Of a DNA stretch of 64,000 nucleotides, positions 54,096 through 63,803 are shown one piece after another (the stretch's first letter is position 1; each line of letters opens with the position of its first letter). The notes beneath the pieces are model-generated. The model made no database searches, was not told the DNA's origin, and saw nothing but the letters and a program-made list of their open reading frames with translations. The DNA lies in contig CAUJGP010000009.1 in NCBI GenBank assembly GCA_963170155.1, forward strand, positions 1 through 64,000, given 5' to 3'. Origin of the DNA: Bdellovibrionota bacterium (lineage in GTDB: Bacteria; Bdellovibrionota; Bdellovibrionia; Bdellovibrionales; Bdellovibrionaceae). The translations under genes and the position numbers were made by a program.

Positions 54096-54944
54096 TTAAT
54101 TGCATAAGTTGGAGTGGAGAAGATTGGAAAGACCATTCGTAGTGTTGGAATAATTTTTAAACTCTTTTTCAAAGGGTTCAATTTCAGCCACCTTGCTCGG
54201 ATACGAAATTTTTAAATCAAAAATCAAATCAGAGATAAGAAAGCTTAAATTCTCCAAATTTGTGATCCAATATTTGATTTGCGTGGAGCAGGATTTATTT
54301 CGATCTAAGGCACTCATTATTTGATGAAATTGAGTTAACGACTGATCAGCTTCGTAGCGAATGAGAACCAAGCTCAGGAGAGCTCGATAGAGATGCGTGC
54401 CTCGATAGGCAACATCCTTAATAATGGACCTGGCCATATTCACATCTCCCACTTGATCAATTCGGGTCAAAAGAGGGATTGTTTCAAATCGTGTTTTAAA
54501 ATTCTCTAAATCTTCATAGGATTTGAAAATCTTTTCTTCATTTTGAATTAAGATGTTTTGGACATGGGATGGAAATTTTAAAATCAAAAGTTTCCAATCT
54601 TTTTTGAGAGCGTCTACCTTTGCATTTCGTAGGATCGGCTGTGGTTTAATCAAGGGCAGAATAAGATCCCAATAGCTTTGTACCAATATCCCGGCCCTCG
54701 CAGCGTAGGCCGAAGCTAAACCAATGCGGATGGTGGGAGTGTCCTCGTGTTGTAGTAAGGTCCAAAATAAATCGATGGCTTCAGAGTACTGTCCATCATC
54801 GATGAGCTGATAAGCCACTTCGACTTGTGGTTCATTGGAGCCCTTGGTGTTTGCTCTGTTGCAACCAAAGGATGCTAGAATGATGAGCCCCATGGCTACT
54901 GCAAGCATTTTCATCAATAAGGTTATCGCAAATCCCTTTAGCAA
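54096..54944 (-). CDS. Lipoprotein with TPR-like start
   Basis: 282 residues from 54944, or 272 from ATG 54914. The lipobox ASFGC is clear. A TPR-like pair (VAYQLIDDGQYSEAIDLFWT) is followed by a helical body of unknown type with a cysteine pair at SCS and LCN. It is co-transcribed with the barrel gene, so the two may form an outer-membrane assembly. Confidence 0.7.
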   Translation of the reverse strand: MLKGFAITLLMKMLAVAMGLIILASFGCNRANTKGSNEPQVEVAYQLIDDGQYSEAIDLFWTLLQHEDTPTIRIGLASAYAARAGILVQSYWDLILPLIKPQPILRNAKVDALKKDWKLLILKFPSHVQNILIQNEEKIFKSYEDLENFKTRFETIPLLTRIDQVGDVNMARSIIKDVAYRGTHLYRALLSLVLIRYEADQSLTQFHQIMSALDRNKSCSTQIKYWITNLENLSFLISDLIFDLKISYPSKVAEIEPFEKEFKNYSNTTNGLSNLLHSNLCN

Positions 54945-55275
54945 GGTCCATAAGAGAGTTTTTGAGTTCTGTTTTTTTCATAGTCAGTGCGAAGAATGTC
55001 ACTTTTAATACTATATTTTTTGTTTAGTAGAATTGATTGACATATTTATGTGGTTTAGCGAAGAGCTTTAAATTAAAGGCTTAGTTTTGATCAGGAGCAC
55101 CCTGGAATCAAATATAAAAGTATCATCTCAAAATAAAACAGATTGTGTAAAAAACGTTTCAGAAAAATACAAAATGTTCTTGTTTCATTTCGAGGAACAA
55201 AATGAGTGAGTCTATTTATGCACTTATTATGTTGATTCATCTAAAGTCACAAAGTTTAAAATCCGATAAAAAAGA
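54945..55275. other. 331-base divergent promoter region
   Basis: A/T-rich spacer between the lipoprotein gene (minus) and the metallopeptidase gene (plus). It must contain both promoters. No RNA gene, repeat or credible small frame was recognised. Confidence 0.4.
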
Positions 55276-57090
55276 GTGAGAAATAAAGAATTTATTTTGA
55301 TTCCCATTTTTATTGCGGCTTTGGGATGCGCTCCCAAATCCAAAAATTCTCCTGGAGCTCCAAATAACGCTTCTGAAGTCGCCTACTGTTCAGTTTCTGC
55401 AGCAGCTACAAACCCTGTGACTTTGAGTGGCACAGCTGTTTATCAATATTACAAGGCTGATCAGGATTTGGGTTTGACAACAGACATGGGAGGAGAACCT
55501 TTTGCTAAACCCATTCGGAGAGCTGAAATCAGGGTGACGAATGCTCAAGGCACTTTGATTCATTGCGGAGAGACTGGCGCTACTGGTAACATCTCATTAG
55601 CCGTGGAAAAACCGGCGACAGCTACGACCTATTTTTTAGAAGTCACATCCAGGGCTGACAATACTTATATGAAAGCGAGCATTCTTGATAAGGTGGATAC
55701 GAAAGCCTATTATTCTGTGAAGGTTTCTTTTGATGTATCACCTGGTGCGAGCAATATCACTCTTCCGGCGATTGTAGCCTCAGCAACGGGAACATTGGAG
55801 GGTGGTGCTTTTCATATCTTGGATCGTATTTTGGATGTGAATCATTTTTTGAGGAATAACACAACAGATGTAAAGTGTCCGGCCTGCCAAGGGTTCACCG
55901 TGGCTCCTAAAGTCACTGTGTTTTGGAAGCCAGGATTTAATCCAGCCTCTTATTTTGGAGAAGAATCTCCCCTCAGTTTTTATGATGTTTCCGCTTCCAT
56001 TGATTCAGCTCCAGCCCTTTATCTTTTAGGGGGTGCTGGTGACGATGTCGATTATGCCGATACGGATCATTTTGATGAATCTGTGATTATTCATGAGTAT
56101 GGCCACTTTTTGGAGAATACCTTTTGGAGAAGTGATTCACCTGGGGGTTATCATAATGGCAATATGATCATTGATCCGCGGTTGGCGTTTAGTGAAGGCT
56201 TTGCTAATTTTCTTCCTTCTGCCGTTTTATCACGAGCCACTTACATTGATACTATTGGGTCTCCCAATGGAAGTCCTGATGTGGGAGTTTTTCTCAATTT
56301 AGAAGAAGAAACTGGAATCCACAGCCGTGATCGCATTATCACTAAAACAACTTTAGGAGAGGGTATTTACCGCGAAGTGAGTGTTTCTCGGGCTTTTTAT
56401 GATTATATTGATTCTTATTCTGCTGCAGATAAAACTTATGATATTAATGGGGTTCAGGATCAAGTGAATGAGACCGCAGAGTTTTCTTTCGCTTATCTTT
56501 GGCAGGCGTTGACGAATGCGAGCTTTGGATTGAATGCTCCGGATCAACGCTTTATTTCTATGGGGCAGTTTAATAAATCCCTTTATTCCTCGCTAGAAGC
56601 TTCAAGTTTTTCAGATATTAATGCGGAGAAAGCCAAGTTGGATACCGCTCGCATTGGTGAATTTCAAACTCGTGATACATCGGCATACGCTGCAAAAGTG
56701 GTTAAGAGCGATTCTTCTTGCGGTCGGATTATGACTCCAGTAGGAACGCGAACCTCTAGTGGTGGTGATTATCATGATTATTTTCTTTCTAGTGATTTCT
56801 TTAGAATAGACCATACTGGCGGTGTAATGGATCTTCAATTGTCTTACACTGGTACAGGAGATTTAGATCTTTATGTCTTTAAAGAGGTTCATGCTGTGAC
56901 GGAGCCCAATGATCTGGTGGCTTTGTCAGAAGCTGCCAATGCAACGGCCGGCAATACAGAGTCTATTTCAGTGAATCTTCCTGCTGGAATTTATATGATT
57001 TTTATTAACGTTGATACGAGCGTTTCTTTTTCAAGCAGCTTAACCTACAGCTTGACGTCGGGAGGAAAGTTTTTATGCCCTTCACTGTAA
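55276..57090 (+). CDS. Zinc metallopeptidase lipoprotein with PPC domain
   Basis: 604 residues from a GTG start. The lipobox is AALGC (cysteine 18). A beta-rich N-terminal region precedes the zinc motif HEYGH at 273-277 (VIIHEYGHFLE) and a likely third ligand Glu307 in FSEGFANF, a gluzincin-like spacing. Residues about 510-600 resemble the bacterial pre-peptidase C-terminal (PPC) domain (TGTGDLDLYVFK, LPAGIYMIFINVD). It is probably a surface or periplasmic protease. Its stop overlaps the next start as TAATG. Confidence 0.78.
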   Translation: MRNKEFILIPIFIAALGCAPKSKNSPGAPNNASEVAYCSVSAAATNPVTLSGTAVYQYYKADQDLGLTTDMGGEPFAKPIRRAEIRVTNAQGTLIHCGETGATGNISLAVEKPATATTYFLEVTSRADNTYMKASILDKVDTKAYYSVKVSFDVSPGASNITLPAIVASATGTLEGGAFHILDRILDVNHFLRNNTTDVKCPACQGFTVAPKVTVFWKPGFNPASYFGEESPLSFYDVSASIDSAPALYLLGGAGDDVDYADTDHFDESVIIHEYGHFLENTFWRSDSPGGYHNGNMIIDPRLAFSEGFANFLPSAVLSRATYIDTIGSPNGSPDVGVFLNLEEETGIHSRDRIITKTTLGEGIYREVSVSRAFYDYIDSYSAADKTYDINGVQDQVNETAEFSFAYLWQALTNASFGLNAPDQRFISMGQFNKSLYSSLEASSFSDINAEKAKLDTARIGEFQTRDTSAYAAKVVKSDSSCGRIMTPVGTRTSSGGDYHDYFLSSDFFRIDHTGGVMDLQLSYTGTGDLDLYVFKEVHAVTEPNDLVALSEAANATAGNTESISVNLPAGIYMIFINVDTSVSFSSSLTYSLTSGGKFLCPSL

Positions 57091-57755
57091 TGAAAAGAAC
57101 ACGCCTTAGGACTTTAGGAGTTTTAATTGTTTTTTTGGGATTAGGCGCTGTTGTTTCGAGTTGGATGTTGGTGAGCGTGGCTCAAGAGCCAACGCAGTTT
57201 ACAAAGGAAAAATCGGAACAGTTTTTTTCATCAAAATCAAAATTGTTTTCAAAACAAAATCTTGGCTCTTCTCAGCCCTCTCAATGGACTGATAAGCCAT
57301 GGCATGGTAAATCGATGTCTCCTTTCAAAGCGCAGACTTCTTTTCAGTGGATCGATGAGAGCGCGGGCGTTGGAAAAGTTAGGGTGGAATTGTCGGCAAA
57401 GTCTTTTATAGAGCAAACCTGGACCTACCAGTGGATTTTACCTTCAAATGTCATGACTCAATCCGATCTTTCTGCTCACTTTGAATCATTACGATTTCAA
57501 AAAGTTCAAGTCTTTGAGCTCGAAGTTTCAGGGCTTGATGGAAATCAAAATCAAAATTTATTTTTAAGATTAAAGCCTGTCATGAAAAAAGATTCAGCGA
57601 TGACAATTCTTATTTCCACTCACGAAGCTCAAACCGTAGAGGGGATTACGCAGAAGGCTTTTTCGCAAAGCTCTAAAATTCAATCTTTACGAAAAAATCT
57701 TGGTGCACCAGCTGGTTCTCCTGGGTCTCCTTCTCCGCCGCGCATTCAGTTTTAA
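57090..57755 (+). CDS. Membrane-anchored protein of unknown function
   Basis: 221 residues from ATG 57090, which overlaps the metallopeptidase stop (TAATG), so the two are coupled. One N-terminal helix (LGVLIVFLGLGAVVSSWMLV) anchors or exports it. The remainder is a single beta-rich domain, with a proline/glycine/serine-rich end (GSPGSPSPP). It may be a chaperone, inhibitor or partner of the metallopeptidase; this is inferred from the coupling only. Confidence 0.65.
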   Translation: MKRTRLRTLGVLIVFLGLGAVVSSWMLVSVAQEPTQFTKEKSEQFFSSKSKLFSKQNLGSSQPSQWTDKPWHGKSMSPFKAQTSFQWIDESAGVGKVRVELSAKSFIEQTWTYQWILPSNVMTQSDLSAHFESLRFQKVQVFELEVSGLDGNQNQNLFLRLKPVMKKDSAMTILISTHEAQTVEGITQKAFSQSSKIQSLRKNLGAPAGSPGSPSPPRIQF

Positions 57756-57773
57756 GAGATATTAAAGGGTTAT

Positions 57774-58361
57774 TTATCGGTTAGAAGAGCTGTTATCTTT
57801 GAGAGAGGGAGCTGTGGGAGAACTCACTTCCTCAGCGTAGGGGTGTCCTTTTGGATCAAATTGTTTTTCTGCTGAAGATGATTGTTCAGCATGAGGAGTC
57901 GCGCCAAATGTAGCGCTATAAGTAATTTCGCCACAGACTTTTTTGAGATAGGTCGCAAGATATTTAGCTTTATAATGATTATTAACTTTAAGAGAGTGGG
58001 TTTCATTCGCCCATTTTTGAAAAGCCTCGAAGGTCATTTTCTTTTCAAAAGCCTCTTTTTCTAGTGTTTCTAAAGTGATTTTTTGAGTGAGATCATTCAC
58101 AAAATTGATAATAGAGGCAACAGGGCCAAGGTCTTGTTTGTCCAGCAGCGCTTGTGATTGCAAAAAATGAAGGTGGGCGCAATATTGATCTGAGGGGCTT
58201 TGTTGAGCTGAAAGGAATAGAGGAGTGAATAGGCTGAATCCAAAAAAACAACAATGGATAAAACGAGAGCGTTTTAAAAGAAGAAGTGAGAGAATCTTCT
58301 TCTTTGCAGAAAAAAGAAAGAACGACTTTATTGGTTTTGAAGGAGTGATTTGTCTATTCAT
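57774..58361 (-). CDS. Exported protein of unknown function
   Basis: 195 residues from ATG 58361; a TTG at 58373 is an alternative. A basic N-terminus leads to a hydrophobic segment (IHCCFFGFSLFTPLFLSAQQ) that fits a signal peptide. The mature part is helical and ends in a serine-rich tail. The ribosome site is weak. It converges with the anchored protein gene at 57755. Confidence 0.55.
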   Translation of the reverse strand: MNRQITPSKPIKSFFLFSAKKKILSLLLLKRSRFIHCCFFGFSLFTPLFLSAQQSPSDQYCAHLHFLQSQALLDKQDLGPVASIINFVNDLTQKITLETLEKEAFEKKMTFEAFQKWANETHSLKVNNHYKAKYLATYLKKVCGEITYSATFGATPHAEQSSSAEKQFDPKGHPYAEEVSSPTAPSLKDNSSSNR

Positions 58362-58455
58362 GCTCGCTTTCAATATTTTCAGGTTTAACTTTAGTCTAAT
58401 GAGTGATCAGAGAATCGACAACTTATAATATAAGCCTTATTTTACTTTTTAGTCT

Positions 58456-59106
58456 TCACTCTGTTTTTCGATCAAGATTGATGACTGTAGCTTTTGTTTT
58501 TCGCAGTTTCTCTTCATTTTGATGGCCATCAGCCAAAAGGATAACATCTATTCCTAGGGATTCAGCAACCTCAAGATCGTGATCTGTATCACCAATAATG
58601 AGAGTGTCTTGCGCGGAAACCCCGACATGCTGCATGAGTTCATGGCCTCTTTGCACTTTACTAATGGCATGATGATTGTAGAGACCAAAGGCAGCATCAA
58701 AGTAAGCCCCTAGATTAAAGTCTACTAATTGATCATGTAAGGCGTCATGGTTCAGGGCCGTTAAAATTGAGACTTTAATGGACTCTTTTCGAAGTTGTTG
58801 AACGAGATCTCTAAATCCATGATAGACTTTGCAGCGATGCACATGGCTGAGGTAGAGATTCATGTAGCGACGGCTCAGCTGTTCGAAGCTTTCTCTTTCA
58901 AAATCAAAGCCCATTTGAGTATAAAAACTGGAGATCGGGAAATGAAAACATTCACGGTAAGTCGCTTCATTGACAACAGGGCGACCATGCGATTGCAAGA
59001 GTTGGTTCAGAATTTCAACGCAGATGTTAGTATCGTAAAGAATAGTTCCATTATAATCAAAAATGATATGCTTTTTTTGTTTTATTAAAGGATGGAGTCT
59101 GAGCAT
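58456..59106 (-). CDS. HAD-superfamily phosphatase (phosphoglycolate phosphatase-like)
   Basis: 216 residues. HAD motif I is FDYNGTIL (the second Asp of DxD is Asn here), motif II SILTALN and motif IV IIGDTDHDLEVAESLG. The cap between I and II is helical, as in Gph-like enzymes. A sugar phosphate or phosphoglycolate is the likely substrate. The DxN form occurs in some active HAD enzymes, so loss of function is not implied. Divergent from resB. Confidence 0.82.
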   Translation of the reverse strand: MLRLHPLIKQKKHIIFDYNGTILYDTNICVEILNQLLQSHGRPVVNEATYRECFHFPISSFYTQMGFDFERESFEQLSRRYMNLYLSHVHRCKVYHGFRDLVQQLRKESIKVSILTALNHDALHDQLVDFNLGAYFDAAFGLYNHHAISKVQRGHELMQHVGVSAQDTLIIGDTDHDLEVAESLGIDVILLADGHQNEEKLRKTKATVINLDRKTE

Positions 59107-59248
59107 GATTTACTTCCTCTATTTATTAGCGTTGGATTATGATGTCTAAAATAAACGCCTGTCAAAATGCAATTTTTATTATTCTCTCTGGAAACAAACC
59201 CTGCTATCTTGTGCCTTCAGAGCAAATTTTACAACAAAGGTATCTTCA

Positions 59249-60607
59249 ATGAATAAAAAATCAATATTGAAACGATTAGCCTCACTCAATTTGGCTGTGT
59301 TCATCATTCTTTCTCTTGCGGTTATTTCAGCGGTTGGAACCATTTATGAGGCTCGTTTTGATGCTGAGGTGGCTTCACAAATTGTTTACCGAAGTGTTTG
59401 GATGTATATCGTTTTAGGTTTGCTGACAATTAATTTGACCGCTGTGATGATTGATCGTTGGCCTTGGAAGACAAAGCATGTTGGTTTTGTTTTAGCTCAT
59501 ATTGGTATTATTATACTTTTAGTGGGAGGAATCATTACTCAAAAATGGGGTATTGATGGATCCATGTATTTTGAAATAGGAACCAGCTCTCGTTGGGTCA
59601 CGGTGAGTGAACGGGAACTGAGTGTTTATTCTACATTCGATGGGAACAGTTTTACGAGTTTATTTCATAGGGATGTGAATTTTTTGAAATCCCCCGCGAA
59701 AGATAATAAGATCTCCATCCCTGTGATGGATGGAACCATTGACGTGATCGATTCCATGGATTTTGCGCAATTTTCTGAAAGGATTGTAGCCTCTCAAGAT
59801 CCTTTGGATGGAAGTGGCGTGAGATTTCAATTGTATAATAATCAACTCAATGAACTTCAATGGATGGTTCAATCCCGAAAAGGCAAAACAGCTGTTTCTG
59901 AGTTCGGCCCTTTGCGCTTAGTGTTTGGGGATTCATCGGCGATTACGTCTGAGATGAACCATCTTTTTCTTGAGCCCATCAACAACAGTGATCTAAGGTA
60001 CGCTGTTTATAAAAAAGAAGAGCCTAAGCCGGTCCAAGCAGGCGTTCTTAGAGATGGGGAGGAGATTGATCTCCCCTGGATGGGATTGAAGTTCAAGGTC
60101 TTGAGGTATTTAGCCAGCGCTCATCGTGAATGGGATGTCAAAAAGGTGGAACGACCATCGCCAATGTCCACATCGGCGGCTTTAATTCAATATAAGGATC
60201 AAAAACAGTGGGCTCAGCTCAATGATATCGTTCGATTTTTCACTCCCGCAGGAGCTTATATCGTTAAATATGGTCAACGGCGCGTGGATATTGGTGAAGA
60301 GATCTTTTTGAAAAATTTTTCAGTGGGCCGCTACCAAGGAACTCAAAGAGCAATGGCTTATGAAAGTGTGGTGGAGGTGCCTGGGTTGGGCGAGCAATTG
60401 ATCTCCATGAATGAGCCGCTTAAGTTTAATGGGTACACTTTTTATCAGGCGAGTTTTCAGGAAAGCCCTCGAACAGGAACTCCAACGGCATCGATTTTAT
60501 CTGTCAATAAAGACCCAGGGAGGGCGATCAAGTATTTGGGATCTTTGTTTATTGTTCTTGGCATCATTCATTTGTTTTGGTTTAAACAGAAACAAAAAAA
60601 GAAATAG
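59249..60607 (+). CDS. resB: Cytochrome c biogenesis protein ResB (Ccs1)
   Basis: 452 residues. Membrane helices cluster at the N-terminus (LNLAVFIILSLAVISAVGTI, YIVLGLLTINLTAVMI and HVGFVLAHIGIIILLVGGII), a large periplasmic region follows, and a last helix lies at about 430-448 (YLGSLFIVLGIIHLFWF). This is the ResB layout of System II, which with CcsA delivers heme to apocytochrome c. The ATG follows AAAGG. ccsA is 129 bases downstream on the same strand. Confidence 0.9.
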   Translation: MNKKSILKRLASLNLAVFIILSLAVISAVGTIYEARFDAEVASQIVYRSVWMYIVLGLLTINLTAVMIDRWPWKTKHVGFVLAHIGIIILLVGGIITQKWGIDGSMYFEIGTSSRWVTVSERELSVYSTFDGNSFTSLFHRDVNFLKSPAKDNKISIPVMDGTIDVIDSMDFAQFSERIVASQDPLDGSGVRFQLYNNQLNELQWMVQSRKGKTAVSEFGPLRLVFGDSSAITSEMNHLFLEPINNSDLRYAVYKKEEPKPVQAGVLRDGEEIDLPWMGLKFKVLRYLASAHREWDVKKVERPSPMSTSAALIQYKDQKQWAQLNDIVRFFTPAGAYIVKYGQRRVDIGEEIFLKNFSVGRYQGTQRAMAYESVVEVPGLGEQLISMNEPLKFNGYTFYQASFQESPRTGTPTASILSVNKDPGRAIKYLGSLFIVLGIIHLFWFKQKQKKK

Positions 60608-60736
60608 ATCTAGAACGAGAGAGTTATTAGATTTAGTATGACTGTAAAGGATACTGGTAACTGACTCATGGAAGGTTATCGGGTTGTTGTCGCAAAGTAA
60701 ATTTTCGGTTTCGCCAAGTGTTGAAAAGGAGTGCTT

Positions 60737-62389
60737 GTGAGAAAAATAAATATGTTTTGTTGGTCCATTCTTATTTTAGGGGCGAATTTATTCATGCCTA
60801 TTAATATAGTATTGGCGGGAACCAATACATCTCCCTTGAAATCGATTGCTGTTCAAGCCGAGGGACGAGTGAAGCCCTATGATACTTTGGCGCGAGAAGC
60901 ATTGGCAATGATCTATGGAAAGTCGACTTTTGAAAAAAAACCAGCCTACGAAATCATGTTTACGATGATGTTAGCTCCAGAGACTTGGGGAGAGCGTGAA
61001 ATTTTTGAAATTCAGCATGTGGGTGTGAAAGAGGCTCTGCGTTTTCCTAAGGAAAAAAAATATTTTTCCATTAATGAAATTATGAAGACCGACCGACTGC
61101 CTCTTTTGATGCAAGATTTGAGTGCACGTCGAGAGTCAAAAGAAAAACTGGATCCTTACTTTCAAGCGTTGCAGCGGTTGGAGAACCAAATTTGGACTTT
61201 TAAGGCTATCACCGCGGGCCAGTGGATGGCTCTTTGGCCACCAAAAGAAGGTTCTAAATGGCTTTCTTTGGACGTGGCTGACAAAGATAAACAAGAAATA
61301 TTTGTAGCTTTGACGAAATCCTTTTTAACGGCTTTGACGGCACCTTCAGATGCCGATGGTTCCCTTCTTAAAAAAGATCTTCAGACAAAGGTCGATGATC
61401 TTGTCGCTTCAGCAAAAAATGAGAATCCATCTCTTTACCCGACGCAACAGTTGATGGACCTCGAGGTTCACTATAATGAGTTAAATCCTTTCCGATGGGC
61501 ATGGATTATTTATTTGATTGCTGTTCTTATTTTCGTTGTGTCTTGGTTGTCGGGAAAGCCCCAGTACTTTAAAGCGGTGTGGGTTTTCACACTCTTGGGT
61601 TTAATCATGCATAGTTATGGCTTTGGGCTTCGAATGTATCTCACTGAACGGCCACCGGTCTCTAATATGTTTGAAACAGTCGTTTGGGTCAGTTGGGGAG
61701 CTGTTTTATTCGCACTCTTGTTAGAGAAAATTTATAAGTTTGGGGTGACCCTTTTGGCGGGCCCTCTGGTCGCTGTTTTTTGTTTAATTCTCACAGATAT
61801 GGCACCTTCTATTTTAGATCCCACGCTTCAACCTCTAGAGCCTGTTTTACGCAGTAATTTCTGGCTCACGGTGCATGTTCTCACCATTACAATCAGTTAC
61901 TCTGCATTTTTCATCGCGTTTGTTCTGGGTGATTTAGGTCTGTATTATGTGATCAAAGGAGAATCGCAATGGCAAGACAGGATCAAAGCCATTGTTGCTG
62001 GAATTTACCGATCTTTTCAAATTGGTATTGTGCTGTTAGCGGCAGGAATTATTTTGGGAGGCGTTTGGGCTGATTATTCTTGGGGACGTTTTTGGGGATG
62101 GGATCCTAAGGAAACCTGGGCTTTAATTGCTTTATTGGGATACCTAGCGGTGCTTCATGGCCGAATTAACGGGATTATTCGTGATTTTGGTATGATTGTC
62201 AGTGGTGTTGTCACATTCTCTTTAGTGATTATGGCTTGGTATGGAGTGAATTATGTTTTGGGCGCAGGTCTTCATTCCTATGGTTTTGGGGCTGGGGGCG
62301 TTGAGTATGTTTCTGCCTTTATTTTTGCTCATTTAGTTTATGTGCTTGTTGCATACATTATTCGGAAAGGTCGTATCAGTGCCTCTTGA
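60737..62389 (+). CDS. ccsA: Cytochrome c biogenesis protein CcsA (ResC)
   Basis: 550 residues from GTG 60737, chosen because AAGGA precedes it by 6 bases; GTG 60731 is the alternative. A long periplasmic N-terminal part (about 30-240) is followed by at least seven helices. The heme-handling WWD motif appears as GRFWGWDPKETWALI, with conserved histidines in IMHSYGFGLR, LTVHVLTI and LHSYGFGAGG. It works with ResB in heme attachment. The extended N-terminus is longer than in short CcsA proteins. Confidence 0.92.
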   Translation: MRKINMFCWSILILGANLFMPINIVLAGTNTSPLKSIAVQAEGRVKPYDTLAREALAMIYGKSTFEKKPAYEIMFTMMLAPETWGEREIFEIQHVGVKEALRFPKEKKYFSINEIMKTDRLPLLMQDLSARRESKEKLDPYFQALQRLENQIWTFKAITAGQWMALWPPKEGSKWLSLDVADKDKQEIFVALTKSFLTALTAPSDADGSLLKKDLQTKVDDLVASAKNENPSLYPTQQLMDLEVHYNELNPFRWAWIIYLIAVLIFVVSWLSGKPQYFKAVWVFTLLGLIMHSYGFGLRMYLTERPPVSNMFETVVWVSWGAVLFALLLEKIYKFGVTLLAGPLVAVFCLILTDMAPSILDPTLQPLEPVLRSNFWLTVHVLTITISYSAFFIAFVLGDLGLYYVIKGESQWQDRIKAIVAGIYRSFQIGIVLLAAGIILGGVWADYSWGRFWGWDPKETWALIALLGYLAVLHGRINGIIRDFGMIVSGVVTFSLVIMAWYGVNYVLGAGLHSYGFGAGGVEYVSAFIFAHLVYVLVAYIIRKGRISAS

Positions 62390-62513
62390 TTCGAGGCAAA
62401 AGTTGAGTCGCTATTGCAAAACTGAAAAACGTTTCGTGATGGCGACAAGTTATATTATGGACAAAATAAATTTTATTTGTAACCCTGAGAAGAGAACTCT
62501 TTGAGGGGATAGG

Positions 62514-63326
62514 ATGAAAGAAGATAGTACAGCAGGTTTTTTGATGGCAACGATTCCTCATTCGGGAGAGGAAATCCCTCCCGAGGCGGCATGGTTGCGA
62601 GGACTTGATGAGATCACTTTGATGGGGGATGTGGATCGATATGTGGACCGGCTTTATGAAGAGAGTTTGGCACAGTTAGAAATTCCTTTTGTTAAAACTC
62701 AATGGCATCGTTATGCCGCAGATTTAAATCGGCTAGATACAGATTACGATGAAGAAGCGGTGATTGGAAGTCCTTATCCTCCCGGAACCTTCCCACGCGG
62801 CTTTCATTGGGTTTACTCGACCCACGGTGAAAAAATCCTGCAAGAACCTTTAACTCAAGAGATCCATGAGCGTTTGGTGAAGCGCGTTTATCTTCCTTTT
62901 CATCAAGAGGTTCATGCTTTAGCACAATCATTATTAAATAAAGTGGAGACTCATCAGTTATACCATTTGGATCTTCATAGCATGCCTTCTCAAGGGACTC
63001 ATCAGCATCGAGATCCAGGCGAGTTTCGTAAAGATCTGGTGATCAGTGATTCTAAAGGTCAAAGTTGTTCCTCGGCGTTTAAAGATTTAGTGATTGAGAG
63101 CTTTCAAGCTCAAGGTTTTACAATTGCTTATAATTGGCCTTATTTTGGCGGTCGCTTGACAGAGTACTATGGTCATCCTGAAAAAAAGCATCATGTTATT
63201 CAGATAGAGTTGAATCGAGCCCTTTATATGGATGAAGCAACCAAGAGGTTAAAACCCCAACATGTGGATTTAAAGATTAAATTATTTGAAGCCTTAAGGA
63301 ACATTAAAAGTGGAACTCATCATTAA
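62514..63326 (+). CDS. N-formylglutamate amidohydrolase
   Basis: 270 residues. The family is recognised from ATIPHSGEEIP near the start, DVDRYVDRLYEE, ADLNRLDTDY, YHLDLHSMPSQG and VIQIELNRALYM. It frees glutamate and formate from N-formylglutamate, the last step of one histidine-degradation route, though related enzymes cut other N-formyl compounds. No hut gene is near. The ATG follows GAGGGGATAGG. The next gene starts 17 bases inside its 3' end. Confidence 0.88.
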   Translation: MKEDSTAGFLMATIPHSGEEIPPEAAWLRGLDEITLMGDVDRYVDRLYEESLAQLEIPFVKTQWHRYAADLNRLDTDYDEEAVIGSPYPPGTFPRGFHWVYSTHGEKILQEPLTQEIHERLVKRVYLPFHQEVHALAQSLLNKVETHQLYHLDLHSMPSQGTHQHRDPGEFRKDLVISDSKGQSCSSAFKDLVIESFQAQGFTIAYNWPYFGGRLTEYYGHPEKKHHVIQIELNRALYMDEATKRLKPQHVDLKIKLFEALRNIKSGTHH

Positions 63327-63789
63327 TTTACCTGGCTATGAAAATATTAGCCTTCATCTTGATGACTCCGGAGTCATTCAACATTATCAGCTTTGTTGTT
63401 CGCAGCAGACAACAATACTTTTTAAAAGCTGCTTGGAAAAATACGGAAAAAAGCCCAGTCAATGGCCAAAATCGAATTTATTCAGTTATTCTCAAGGGTT
63501 GGATAAATTCGGTCACAGTGATAATCATCATTCGAGTAATAATGATGAGCGAAGAGCCGCTCTATTGATCCAGGAGATTATTTTACGAGCACGAGGGGAA
63601 TGGAAGCCACCCTATGCTGGTGAGACCGTGTGCAACTGTCGGGGTGTAAGCAGTGAAGAAATTTGTCATGCGATCACTGCAAAAGCCAGTTCTGTGGAAG
63701 AAGTCTCTCAATGGACAACAGCCTCAACTTCGTGCACGACATGTAAAGATAAAATTGTGGAGCTGATTCAGTACCGCTTTTTAAAGTAA
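63310..63789 (+). CDS. [2Fe-2S] BFD-like domain protein
   Basis: 159 residues from a GTG start inside the amidohydrolase gene. The C-terminal 60 residues have the bacterioferritin-associated-ferredoxin cysteine pattern: CNCRGV, then CTTCKD about 33 residues later, for one [2Fe-2S] cluster. The N-terminal 100 residues are not recognised and contain a His/Ser/Asn-rich stretch (SDNHHSSNNDE). The role may be electron transfer to an unidentified redox enzyme. Confidence 0.78.
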   Translation: MELIINLPGYENISLHLDDSGVIQHYQLCCSQQTTILFKSCLEKYGKKPSQWPKSNLFSYSQGLDKFGHSDNHHSSNNDERRAALLIQEIILRARGEWKPPYAGETVCNCRGVSSEEICHAITAKASSVEEVSQWTTASTSCTTCKDKIVELIQYRFLK

Positions 63790-63803
63790 GCTATGCGCGC
63801 ACT

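Noticed and set aside
58456-59106. Inactive HAD enzyme because of DYNGT in motif I
   Set aside because: A DxN form is found in some active HAD phosphatases, and motifs II and IV are intact.
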